Positions 1-7,731 of a stretch of DNA of 10,819 nt are shown piece after piece. The position numbers were made by a program, and so were the translations under genes. The notes beneath the pieces were generated by a model. The model was given only the letters and a program-made list of their open reading frames with translations, made no database searches and was not told where the DNA came from. The number at the start of each line of letters is the position of its first letter. The first letter of the stretch is position 1. Origin of the DNA: Euperipatoides rowelli (lineage: Eukaryota; Onychophora; Udeonychophora; Euonychophora; Peripatopsidae); the NCBI GenBank assembly GCA_003024985.2, contig PXIH01S0008067.1. The stretch is one strand, 5' to 3'.

Positions 1-60
1 TTAAAATTCCAACGATATTAACAGTCCTCAGAAGAGAACCCACAGTATAATCTGTTATGT

Positions 61-78
61 GTTTTTTTTTTTTTTTTT
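61..78 (+). repeat. Homopolymer T run
   Basis: A nearly pure T tract follows gtg at the left edge, before the first recognisable Gag sequence of element A. It may be a simple expansion in decayed DNA. It could also be the poly-A tail of a minus-strand retroposon, but I see no body or target-site copy to support that. Confidence 0.6.
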
Positions 79-105
79 GCTCCTGAGAACCCGAGAGAAA
101 AAAGC

Positions 106-580
106 ATGCAGGAAATTTTTTCAACCCTCGAATGTCATTTACACCCTGAGAGGTGTATCTAGGATAAAACGTTTTAAATTAAGAGAAAGAAAACAAGAGT
201 ACCTAGAATCTATTTCTAACTATGCAGCCGAACTGAGAAAAATTTAACTGCGAACTAGGTGATAAGTTAAATTTCATGTCAGTGGAACTATTTATTTTTG
301 GCTTAAGAAAAAGACTAATCCTAGAGTGAAACAATATTTTATTTGATGAAATCTTATTTTAGCCATGGCGGCAGAGCAGAGCAATAAAAATTTAATTGAA
401 CTATAAAAAATGGAAAGAATTTATTTTATGTGAAACAATAAAACTAGTGCATAGAAAAATAGCTGGCAAAGAAAAAGTTTGAAATTAAAATGTAAACACT
501 GTGGAGGCGTGCACTTGGATAGAGTGTGNAAATTTTAAAATGTGACTTGTCATTATTGCAATCATTTTTTGTCACAGATT
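106..580 (+). pseudogene. gag: Element A Gag remnant with zinc knuckles
   Basis: Gag would form the particle that packages element RNA. The peptide around 150-245 (FKLRERKQEYLESISNYAAE, then LRKI) matches the Mag-type Gag core that precedes the nucleocapsid. After a frame change, 241-330 continues with NCELGDKLNF and then IFGLRK, also typical of that core. The nucleocapsid is visible at 491-529 as CKHCGGVHLDRVC, spacing C-x2-C-x3-H-x4-C. The last Cys codon holds the ambiguous base (TGN at 527-529). In the same frame, after one stop, the second knuckle begins at 548-559 (CHYC), but its His and last Cys are gone. No start codon or upstream leader can be chosen. The stretch 330-480 is too decayed to read. 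The same knuckle spacing in element B supports the call. Confidence 0.75.
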
Positions 581-734
581 TCTAAAAAAAAAAAAGATTT
601 AAATTCCAAACAAAACAAACTCTATTCAGCTAAGGAACAATGAAAACAATGTCACATCTGATAGAAAGGCAAGTGACTTGATCATTATTAATTCTTACTA
701 AACTGTAAATGAATTTTCTGATACCAAATCAATA

Positions 735-1205
735 AATTTGGATGTAATTGTAGATGGTAAAACATTAACTTTGAGCTTGATAACGGTACTGCAGTAAATG
801 TAATAATTCCAATAATTTTAAAATTATTTTTGCCAAATGAAAAGTTGGACAACACAAAAGTTATTTTAAAAGCTTTTGATCATTCCATCACACCACTAGG
901 TGTAAAAAAAAGTAATTGTTCAATTTAAAAATAATTCTGTGAAAGATTTAGAACTTTTTGTTACAAATACTGGAAATACAGCACTACTAGGAAGGATGTG
1001 GTTTAGTGCTCTTGGACTTAAAACAAATTTAACACAAGAAATCTATTGTCTAGAGAATTCTGATAATAAAATTAAAAATTTATTAATCCAGTTTCACAGG
1101 TTATTTTCAAAAGAACTTGGATGCATTAAGGATGTAGTAGCCACTTTAGATTTAATTAAAGCTGCTAGTCCAANATTTTGTAAACATAGGAGCGTTCCTT
1201 TTACC
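735..1205 (+). pseudogene. pol: Element A protease and protease-RT linker remnant
   Basis: Retroviral-type aspartic protease would cut the Gag-Pol polyprotein. Around 735-900, after a one-base frame change, the peptide contains ELDNGTAVNVI at 773-805. This lines up with the Asp-Ser/Thr-Gly-Ala active-site loop, but here reads Asp-Asn-Gly-Thr (Asp codon 779-781), so the loop is altered. It continues through AFDHSITPLG, as in element B (AFDHLIKPLG). An 89-codon open stretch at 939-1205 then carries LLGRMWFSALGLK, the conserved end of the protease region, and FHRLFSKELGCIKD followed by KFCKHRSVPFT, the entry to the reverse transcriptase. Base 1174 is ambiguous. Reading stops at 1206, where a non-coding insert begins. 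Confidence 0.75.
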
Positions 1206-1208
1206 TAA

Positions 1209-2269
1209 CCCCTTAGATGCGTATTGTGAATGAAGGTTTTTCCCTATTTTTGCCACTATTTAGACTATTTTGACATATTTAGTTTAAGTTATATAAAACA
1301 GCTAAATTCTTTTTGAAATTTGAAATGTTATACCGAACATCATTGAAAAGATAATTAAATGCCTACAAGAATCTGTAATTGATTATTAATTTATTTTATA
1401 TTTTGTATACAAAAATTAAATCTAACAATCTATTAAAAAATTAAAAAAAAAATAGTCATTTTTCCCCCTAATGCTAAAATTTGTTAACTTTATCATATTT
1501 TGTTGCTACTTTTGTTATAAATCTAAAATAATATTGGAAATTATCAAATTAATTTTCGTTGCTGCCCATTCATAAAATGCTTAATGTCTTTACAGAAAAA
1601 TTACTTATTATTTGAAACAAACTGTCTCACAGAGAGGAACAGGTTTAGGCCCACTTTAATCTGCCCTAATTGAAAGAGAAATTCTAAAAATTAGAAAGTA
1701 ATGAAATCTTGATGACAAGTTGCAGCTTTATTTATAAAATCTTTCTTAAAAAAAAAAAAAAAAGCAAATGATAAAAGCCCAATAAATTATATATTAGTTT
1801 TATAATTATTATTACGATAAAATGACATTAGTTTTCATATTTTAAAAGTTTTATTGCCTTATATAGATAGTTTATTGCAAAATCTCAAAATTATAAAAAT
1901 AATAAGTGAATAAATAATTTTTAAAATGTAATAAAATATGTGAAGTTTCAAAGAGATACTATTACGACCAGAGTGGGAGTTTGTAAAAGCAGTCAATGAT
2001 GTAAACCTACTGCCTGCAGCCATTTACTGTATATTATTTTATGTTTACAAATAACAACATTTAAAATTATATTCTATAAATTAACATATTTATATTGATT
2101 AATTATTATTTAGAAAACATAAAAATATATTAATTAGGCATTTAAATGTTATTAAACTGAAATAAAAATGTAAATATTAATATTTCTCATTAAGACGTTT
2201 TTAAATGTCTTTAGCAAAACTGGAACTGTCTGTGAAACCGGCAATAAACGTCTTCCACAAATAAAGGGG
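1209..2269. mobile_element. Candidate non-autonomous DNA transposon inserted in element A
   Basis: This 1,061-base block has no recognisable coding sequence and interrupts the reverse transcriptase of element A. It begins CCCCTTAGATGCG and ends ATAAAGGGG, so its tips are inverted copies (CCCCTT/AAGGGG); beyond the tips similarity is weak (TATTGTG on the left, TATTTGTG on the right read inversely). TAA flanks both sides (1206-1208 and 2270-2272), as expected of a target-site duplication. Element A coding runs up to the left TAA and resumes just after the right one, so the limits are well supported. A 3-base TWA duplication is usual for PIF/Harbinger; C-rich tips beside a TTAA-like site would also suit piggyBac. 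I cannot choose. The interior is AT-rich with A-runs near 1435-1452 and 1748-1763 and no transposase. Confidence 0.6.
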
Positions 2270-2272
2270 TAA

Positions 2273-3060
2273 TACTTGCTGTAGAAGAATAAATAAACTA
2301 CAGAGCCAAGGAATTTGACACCTGCCAAATTCTCAAAATGGACAGCACCAATCATGCCAATAGTTCGGGAAAGTGGTAGCCTTAGAATCCGTTACCTGTA
2401 ATTGAGGAAATGCTTGCAAAATTGAACGGAGGAAAAATTTGAATAAACTTGAACATACTCAAATGGAAAATAAATCAGCTGAACTCTTAGTTTATTCAGT
2501 GTCAGCCGACTATCTTCGAAATATCTAATGTACTCGCAATATTTCAAAGTATTATGGATACCATTATAAAAGGATTAAGTAAATCTGTAAATATAATTTA
2601 CCACCTAGATGACATTTTAATAAGTAGTAAGGATCTTTCATAACATCTTTTGGATTTAATGTGTTTTTGAGAAATTTGAAAAGAGTAGAATACATTTAAA
2701 TGAAGATAAATATGAATTTTATAAAGCACAATTTAAATATTTAGGTCACACAATCAGTAAAAACTGAGTAACACTGAATAATAATAAAATATCTTCTATT
2801 TTAAATTGCCCACACCAACAAATGTAGACCAACTTTGTTCTTTCCTCAGACTGATAGAAAATTTGTACCTAATTTATCACAGAAAATTGATGACTTAAAT
2901 AACTTATGTAAAGGAATTAAATGGGAATGGAATGAATAATATAAAAAAAGAATTAACATCAAATTAAATTCTAACTCATTATAATCCATTAGAGTTAATC
3001 TTAGCTTCAGACACTTCACCATATGGAGTTGGGAACAATTTTATCTCACCAATTTAAAGA
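2273..3060 (+). pseudogene. pol: Element A reverse transcriptase and start of RNase H, broken
   Basis: The reverse transcriptase resumes right of the insert with NKLQSQGI near 2292-2315 and then TPAKFSKWTAPIMPIVRESG (2318-2377), the conserved RT N-terminal block. A frameshifted AKLNGGK follows near 2415-2435, then KLEHTQMENKSAELLV (about 2446-2493), matching the motif A neighbourhood. At 2539-2640 the frame reads AIFQSIMDTI and on to IIYHLDDILI; the polymerase motif usually read YLDD is HLDD here (His codon 2602-2604). After a stop at 2641-2643, KYEFYKAQFKYLGHTIS (about 2707-2760) is the end of the palm. RNase H starts near 2970 with LTHYNPLELILASDTSPYGV; its first catalytic Asp is at 3010-3012. 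Reading is lost after about 3050. At least six frame changes and several stops make it a clear pseudogene. Confidence 0.8.
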
Positions 3061-3235
3061 TGTTTTAATTAACTCAAATCCTCCTTCCTAACCCCAGAAC
3101 CCAAACCGAAGGCACTAATAACAAAGGCAGCAAGTGATGACACATTTTTAACTATGCAACTGGACCAACAAATGATAACCCTATGACCTACAACTCACCC
3201 ATTATAAAGTTGTGAACCAATATTCACCCATTCAA
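3061..3235. other. Unassigned spacer between element A and the 5' LTR of element B
   Basis: Element A RNase H can be followed to about 3050 and the LTR of element B begins at 3236. The block between is richer in C and A than element A. It holds one short open stretch, from about 3096 on the plus strand, reading PEPKPKALITKAASDDTFLT and ending at a stop near 3184. I do not recognise it. It does not match the RNase H or integrase sequence expected here. It may be a relic of another insertion or of host DNA. Confidence 0.4.
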
Positions 3236-3452
3236 TATAATGTATTAAAGATGCCATGGATTTTGGTATATACAGTACATTACAGTGTATGCTGTCGAAT
3301 GATACAGCATTAAATGCTTTCAACCATTGTTGTAGTTTTTAATTCATTCTTTAGCCTAGTTGTAACCAGGAAAAAAACATTTTCCTGACTAGTTCTGATT
3401 AAAGTATTATTCTTTGAATACCTGTCTCATGTGTATTTCAGGACACATTAAT
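3236..3452 (+). repeat. 5' LTR of element B
   Basis: This copy aligns base for base with 8555-8769, including long identical runs such as the region around 3319-3368 (from tttcaaccattg through ttagcctagttgtaacc). The intact right copy starts TGTAATGT and ends ACATTACA, a perfect 8-base inverted pair. Here the ends have drifted to TATAATGT and ACATTAAT. In a working element this would carry the promoter and RNA start. The most plausible signal is ATTAAA at 3398-3403, a poly-A signal variant also present at the same place in the right LTR. Confidence 0.9.
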
Positions 3453-3470
3453 TGGTGACGAGATGATACT
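3453..3470 (+). promoter_or_regulatory. Primer binding site of element B (tRNA-Ser-like)
   Basis: TGGTGACGAGATGATACT starts exactly at the base after the LTR. TGG is the complement of the tRNA CCA tail. The next bases resemble the complement of the 3' acceptor end of animal tRNA-Ser with a GACGAGG acceptor stem (expected TGGCGACGAGGATG), with one substitution and one missing G. tRNA-Ser priming is known for Mag-lineage elements, as I recall. The tRNA identity is inferred from memory of tRNA ends, not from a search. Confidence 0.65.
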
Positions 3471-3518
3471 AAATACTGAACCCTCTCTAATTTTAAACCT
3501 TTTTTTTTACCCAAAAAA

Positions 3519-4270
3519 ATGGAGTTTAGAATCGAACCATTCGATCCTTCAAAAATGAATTGGAGCAGGTATGAAGAAAGGATAAAATTTTTCCTGAAGC
3601 TCATAGTGTTAAAGAAGAAGTCAGGAAGGCAACCGTCCTAACAATCATAGGCAATTTTGCCTTCAACCTGCTCTGCGACCTCTTAGCTCATCTTGTTAAC
3701 CCTCTCAAATCATTTCTCGCCCAAATCGCATTGAGAGATTTAATTTTCGAAAAAAAAGATTCACAGGAAAACGAACCCGCTTCCGCTTTCACAGCACATC
3801 TTCATAAGCTTAGCAGCCATTGTGACTGCAGGGACAAGCTGAACTGTTCGCTAGTTGACCAATTTATTTTTGGTCTGAATGACAACACATTGAAAAATGG
3901 CTCCTATTGGAAAAGGATGACACAACCTTTGAAAATGTCATTAAGCTCGCAATTGCAGCCTAGAGTTTCTGATAAAAGTGCTGCCGTCCTCTGGAATAAA
4001 CGCAGCTACAGTGATCTATTCCCTGTTAGAACTGTTATGAAGTCCAAGCAACCTTCATTCCCTGAGTCTAGAAGATTCACTTGTAAGTGTTGTGGAGCCG
4101 CGCACAAAAGTGACGATTGCATCTTCAGAGTTGCAGAATGTTTTTATTGTAAAAAAATAAGGACATCTTAAAGCCGTTTGTCGCTCTCTTAAACGCAATA
4201 GCAAATTCATTTCAAACAAAAAGAGACAATTGACCCCACAAGTAGGGCAGCAAGCGTGCTTCCAATGAAG
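3519..4270 (+). pseudogene. gag: Element B Gag, frameshifted
   Basis: Gag would build the particle and bind RNA. The ATG at 3519 is chosen because MEFRIEPFDPSKMNWSRYEE is a typical Mag-type Gag start and lies shortly after the primer site. Reading changes frame near 3595 and runs in another frame through LLCDLLAHLVNP and FTAHLHKLSSHCDC to about 3900. It then shifts for LLLEKDDTTFENVIKLAIAA (3901-3960) to a TAG, and shifts back. The nucleocapsid has two zinc knuckles: CKCCGAAHKSDDC at 4082-4120 (C-x2-C-x3-H-x4-C) and a second at 4139-4181 (C-x2-C-x4-H-x4-C), broken by a one-base frame change in an A run near 4151-4159. All eight metal ligands are still encoded. The tail is basic (SLKRNSKF, SNKKRQ) and stops near 4266. 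At least four frame changes make this a pseudogene. Confidence 0.88.
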
Positions 4271-4281
4271 GAGTAAATAGC

Positions 4282-4657
4282 ATGATAAGTGCACTTCTTG
4301 ACGAAGGTGCTAATGACTTGTATGATGAAAATACTTTAGTCATTAATACCACTTTTTCCATTAACTCTCACAACTTTAGCCTTATTATTGTTCAGATGAA
4401 AATATATAGTCACCTGCTACCCTTCGAAGTTGACTCGGGCGCTGCCATCACCATCCTGCCACAACACCTCTTCATGAAATACTGGCCCAAACACAGACTT
4501 CTTTGTTCACCTATTATATTCTTCGTGCCTTTGATCACCTAATCAAGCCCTTAGGAATATGCAAAGTCAAAGTTGAGTTCAATGGGCACAAGACCTCAAA
4601 CTGGTAATCACCAAAGAAGGAACTTCCACCTTCCTTGGATGTACCTGGTTCCTTGCA
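4282..4657 (+). pseudogene. pol: Element B aspartic protease
   Basis: The open stretch 4282-4542 contains LPFEVDSGAAITILP, with the protease active-site Asp at 4432-4434 inside the canonical Asp-Ser-Gly-Ala loop. The enzyme would act as a dimer to cut Gag-Pol. After a frame change near 4520, AFDHLIKPLGICKVKVEFNG continues the fold. A further change near 4595 leads into LVITKEGTSTFLG, the usual end of the Gypsy protease region. Unlike element A, the active-site loop itself is intact; the damage is in the reading frame. The N-terminal 40 codons before the loop are not recognisable as a separate domain and probably link Gag to protease. Confidence 0.85.
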
Positions 4658-5494
4658 TTGGGTTTAGCCCCCAACTTCTTAAGCTGCCACCCCCCTCAAC
4701 CACTCAAAGTCAACTCAACTCACCTCTTCCAACCCATGGAATTCAAACTGCAGGAAGTTCTTACACAATTTAAAGACTTATTTTCTTCAGAACTAGGCTG
4801 CATCAAGGGACACATCCCCAGACTATTCTTGAAAGACCAAGTAAAGCCCAAATTTTGTAAGCATCGCCCAGTCCCGTTGACTCTCTTACCTAAAATTGAA
4901 GAACTTGCAAAGTTACAATCACAAGGGATCATGATCCCTATCAAGTGTTCCTGCTGGGCTACCCCAATTGTTCCCATTGTAAAAATAACAGGTGACCTCT
5001 GTCTTTGTGGAGACTAAAAGGTGAGCCTGAACCCAAACTTGGAAATCGACAAATATCCCCTCCTGGTTATTGATGATATCCTCACTAAACTAGCGGGAGG
5101 TACCATGTTTTCTAATCTAGACCTGGCCCACGCCTACAAGCAGGTACCCATGGATGATTATTCCACCAAGCTCATAGCCATCAACACCCATAAGGGCTTG
5201 TTCAGTGTTATCAGACTCCCTTTTGGTGTTGCCTCTGCCCCAGCCATATTCCAACAGATTATGGACACCATCCTAGCTGGCATTGACCGTGTTACATGCT
5301 ACTTGGATGACACCTTAATAGTGAGCACAGACAAGGAATCCCATTTATCCAATTTAAGAAAAGTATTCATCACCTTAGACAACGCTGGCATTCAGATAAA
5401 ACTGGAGAAATGTGATTTCTTCAAGGATCAGGTAGAATATTTGGGACATACAATTTCTCCAGAGGGGATAAGACCTCCCCTGCTAAAATTAAGG
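4658..5494 (+). pseudogene. pol: Element B reverse transcriptase
   Basis: This would copy element RNA into DNA. The linker FKDLFSSELGCIKG and KFCKHRPVPLT lead into LQSQGIMIP and WATPIVPIVK, the N-terminal RT blocks. An in-frame TAA at 5015-5017 replaces the residue after CGD, where this family has an aromatic residue. The frame then stays open: FSNLDLAHAYKQVP holds the motif A Asp (5120-5122), LPFGVASAPAIFQQ is motif B, and CYLDDTLIV is motif C with both Asp at 5306-5311. KCDFFKDQVEYLGHTISPEG ends the palm. Reading shifts near 5470 and continues through LAPEPKKLEQL. The three catalytic Asp are intact, so this is the best preserved domain in the window; one nonsense codon and one frameshift inactivate it. 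The fold-back repeat begins just after it. Confidence 0.93.
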
Positions 5495-5785
5495 CCATCT
5501 CCTTGGCTCCTGAACCAAAAAAATTGGAACAGCTCCGATCATTCCTGGGCCTGGTCGGGTACTACAGAAAGTTTATTCCCGATCTGGCTACCAAGACTGC
5601 TACCCTAAACAGACTGATTTGCAAGAATTCTAAGTGGTGTTGGAACAGAAATGCAGCAACACAATTCAACCTAATCAAGTCAACCATCACCTCCAATGAA
5701 ATCTTGACACATTACAACCAAACTCCACATCGTCCTCACAACAGACGTATCCCCTTGGGGCATGGCGCCATCCTCTCATATTATG
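5495..5785 (+). pseudogene. pol: Element B RT thumb/connection and start of RNase H (left fold-back arm)
   Basis: This is the original, correctly oriented copy. SFLGLVGYYRKFIPDLATKT at about 5530-5592 is the conserved Gypsy thumb/connection, followed by WCWNRNAATQFNLIKS and ILTHYN. After a small frame change the RNase H core begins as LTTDVSPWG, with the first catalytic Asp at 5744-5746. Coding ends abruptly at 5785, where the sequence turns back on itself. The rest of RNase H is found only after the inverted arm, from 6069. Confidence 0.88.
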
Positions 5786-6068
5786 TGAGAGGATGGCACC
5801 ATGTTCCAAGGGGATGCGTCTGTTGCGAGGACGATGTGGAGTTTGGGTTGTAATGTGCCAAGATTTCATTGTAGGTAATGGTTGACTTGATTAGGCTGAA
5901 CTGTATTGCTGCATTGCTGTTCCAACACCACTTAGAATTCTTGCAAATCAGTCTGTTTAGGGTAGCAGTCTTGGTGGCCAGATCAGGAATAAACTTTCTG
6001 TAGTACCCGACCAGGCCCAGGAATAATCGAAGCTGTTCCAATTTTTTTGGTTCAGGAGCCAAGAAGAT
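5495..6068. repeat. Near-perfect inverted duplication (fold-back) inside RNase H
   Basis: Bases 5495-5778 and 5786-6068 are reverse complements of each other around a centre at 5782, with a 7-base loop (tattatg). By eye there are about 18 differences over some 280 aligned bases, including a one-base indel. The right arm therefore encodes the same thumb/connection and RNase H start on the minus strand, seen as a 126-codon minus-strand reading frame at 5781-6161. At the centre, CCTCTCA and TGAGAGG form the tip. The arms would form a very long hairpin in single-stranded DNA or RNA. Confidence 0.95.
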
Positions 6069-6365
6069 GCTTCCCGTACCTTGTCCAGGCCAGAGCAGAA
6101 CTACAGCCAACTGGACGAGGAAGACCTTGGCATCATCTTGTGGAATTTTTTTAAATTCCACAAGTTCCTCTTCAGGAGTAAATTATCCCTATTCACAGAC
6201 CACAAACCCTTAACCAAAATTTTCCACTCTACTAAGGAAATCCCACTCATCACCGCAAGGCTTCTACAAAGATGGGCCCTCATGCTATCCGCCTATGATT
6301 TTGAAATTTTCTACAAAACTTCTAAAGATAACATTAACGCTTTGGCATTGTCAAGACTGCCTCTA
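6069..6365 (+). pseudogene. pol: Element B RNase H, second part
   Basis: Coding resumes exactly where the inverted arm ends: GCTTCCCGTACC at 6069-6080 reads ASRT and runs without a break into LSRPEQNYSQLDEEDLGII, which contains the conserved RNase H Glu region. FTDHKPLTKIF follows, with the third catalytic Asp at 6198-6200, then RWALMLSAYDFEIFYK. The final family signature, normally reading Ala-Asp-Ala-Leu-Ser-Arg, is ALALSR here: the Asp codon is TTG at 6342-6344, so the fourth metal ligand is lost. RNase H would degrade the RNA strand during reverse transcription. About 15 to 20 codons normally lying between the first Asp region and ASRT are missing or replaced by the fold-back. Confidence 0.88.
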
Positions 6366-6880
6366 CATGATGCTCTCTCCTATAAAGAAGAGTTCTCTGA
6401 CAACATTATGGTCATCCACCTCTTGGATAACTTCCCCTGGTTGGTCCAAGACATTGCCCATGAGACTGCTAAAGACCCTGAACTTGCAAGGATCTGTTAC
6501 TTCATCAGAAATGGGTGGCCCCAAAACAAACAGAATAAAGAAGCAACCCCCACACCATGCAAGCTGAGGGAAAGCAACTCTCTTTACAGGAAGGGTGCCT
6601 CCTTTGTTGTCTGAGGGTCATCGTCCCTGCCTCCATCTGCCCTCACATTCTTCGAGAACTACACAGAGGGCACATAGGGATTGTCAAAATGAAGCTTCTG
6701 GCCTGCTCAATTTGCTGGTGGCAAAAATAGACAATAATATTGAGCAAAAAAGCACTCACCATCAAGACTTGTCAGCTTCATGCCAGAAACCCAGACAAAA
6801 CGCCATTACACCACTAGATCAGACCAGGAGGACTATGGCAAAGACTTAATTTAGCCCTCATGGGACCCTTCCTGGGTAAA
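6366..6880 (+). pseudogene. pol: Element B RNase H-integrase linker and integrase N-terminal part
   Basis: The open frame continues to a stop at 6612-6614 through WLVQDIAHETAKDPELARIC and SLYRKGA, the usual tether between RNase H and integrase. After a frame change, LRELHRGHIGIVKMKLLA carries the two His of the HHCC zinc domain (His codons 6662-6664 and 6671-6673). The Cys pair is at 6770-6781, but the second Cys is now His (KTCQLHARN), so one zinc ligand has changed. In WQRLNLALMGPFLGK (about 6836-6880) the first catalytic Asp of the integrase core, expected five residues before Pro-Phe, is Ala (GCC at 6854-6856). Integrase would insert the DNA copy into the genome. The frame is cut at 6880-6890 by a LINE insertion. 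Confidence 0.85.
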
Positions 6881-6889
6881 ATTCACTTC

Positions 6890-7723
6890 AATTAAATTCA
6901 AACTTTATTGCTAAGAATTTACATTCTTGTGCAAAGTACAATAAATAACAAATACAAAAAAAAATCAAATGATATATTACCAAATAAAATTAAACTAGCT
7001 ATAATACTACTCATCAATGAAAATAATGAGTTATAAGCAAAAACAATGGATCAATACCAAAAGAACTGGTTATGTACTTTAACCAAAATCATCACCCAGA
7101 CTAAAACAAAGAAGAATTACAGTGTTTGTTTCATTATATTGTTCGGACATGAAAAATTCAAAACCATAACTTAGACTTTCAAAGTCTTCAATCTTTCAAA
7201 ATAAAAAATACATATAGGCTACATGTATAAGTGGAACATCCGTATTATATTGTCAAAGTATTTCCAAAAAATAATAATAATTCCTCCTCTATAATTCAGT
7301 GTACAAAACCTACTGAAACAAAAATAAACATTTATAATACAATATCTAAAATAATAATTATTCAACATTGATACTATTACTATAATGCGTCACCAAATGA
7401 TCTACTTTCTGATCAACAGCGCCAAAAAATTCCATCAATCCCATAACCACTTCTTTTTCTAAATTGTTTATTGTCATTCTTCCGCTCCCTCTCCTTTTCT
7501 ATGTTTTTTTTCCCAGTTTTTATAAATTCATCAATTTCAACCGTAAAAGATTTACAATTCATTTTAAAAAGTTTTTTAGGGATGTTATTCCATGTTTTTA
7601 GATTTCTTCTGAACACGGACTTAAAAAGTAACCCATTTTTGCTATATGGTATTTTAAAATTGTAGCCATGTAATCTTGTATTTCTCCTACTGTTGATCAC
7701 AAAATACCATTTCTATTTTTTTT
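6890..7723 (-). mobile_element. 5'-truncated LINE (non-LTR retrotransposon) inside element B integrase
   Basis: Integrase coding stops after GPFLGK at 6880 and resumes as FLVLADAFSNWPEV at about 7732, so the block between is an insertion. On the minus strand it encodes the C-terminal tail of a LINE reverse transcriptase protein at 7700-7413, followed by a roughly 520-base AT-rich 3' untranslated region. It ends with AATAAA and GAATTT-like repeats (plus strand 6885-6915), a usual LINE 3' end. The 5' side stops within the tail of the protein, so the copy is severely truncated, as is common for LINEs. Similar sequences flank it (aaaattcacttc at 6878-6889 and aatacaacttc at 7725-7735) and are a plausible imperfect target-site duplication. 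Limits are good to about 10 bases. Confidence 0.78.
7413..7700 (-). pseudogene. LINE ORF2 C-terminal fragment
   Basis: The 95-codon minus-strand reading frame includes TRLHGYNFKIPYSKNGLLFK followed by NLKTWNNIPKKLF and KSFTVEIDEFI. This matches the pattern at the C-terminus of many invertebrate LINE ORF2 proteins: a basic stretch, a Trp-Asn-x-Ile/Leu-Pro motif, then a Lys-Ser-Phe segment before the stop. The catalytic reverse transcriptase and endonuclease lie upstream in a full element and are absent here. The final 40 residues are rich in Lys, Glu and Arg (KKNIEKERERK) and may form a helix. The exact clade cannot be told from this piece. Confidence 0.65.
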
Positions 7724-7731
7724 AATACAAC

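Larger units (their letters stand above)
59..3060 (+). mobile_element. Element A: old, degraded Mag-like Ty3/Gypsy retrotransposon (partial)
   Basis: Fragments occur in the order expected for a Ty3/Gypsy element: Gag core, two zinc knuckles, aspartic protease, linker, reverse transcriptase, first part of RNase H. Its peptides resemble those of element B in the same window (compare KFCKHRSVPFT with KFCKHRPVPLT, and LFSKELGCIK with LFSSELGCIK), so the two are related lineages. A is much more AT-rich and more damaged than B, with stops and frameshifts every few dozen codons. No 5' LTR or primer site is visible, so the left end lies outside the window or is lost. Its integrase is not found next to it. 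A non-coding insert splits it at 1209-2269. Assignment to Gypsy is firm; the Mag-like sublineage is my reading of Gag and the zinc knuckle spacing. Confidence 0.85.

Noticed and set aside
2152-2355. 67-codon minus-strand open frame
   Set aside because: Its low-coordinate part lies in the non-coding insert and its start lies opposite the element A reverse transcriptase block (TPAKFSKW); no family resemblance.
3407-3604. 65-codon minus-strand open frame across LTR and Gag start
   Set aside because: It is antisense to the LTR end, primer site and Gag N-terminus of element B, whose plus-strand reading is well supported.
5781-6161. 126-codon minus-strand open frame with clear Gypsy similarity, as if a second element lay on the opposite strand
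   Set aside because: It is the mirror copy of 5495-5778 in the fold-back; the first residues simply read through flanking RNase H sequence in reverse.
7471-7665. 64-codon Phe-rich plus-strand frame that looks like a membrane peptide
   Set aside because: It is the complement of the Lys-rich LINE ORF2 tail; the hydrophobic look comes from the reversed AAA/GAA codons.
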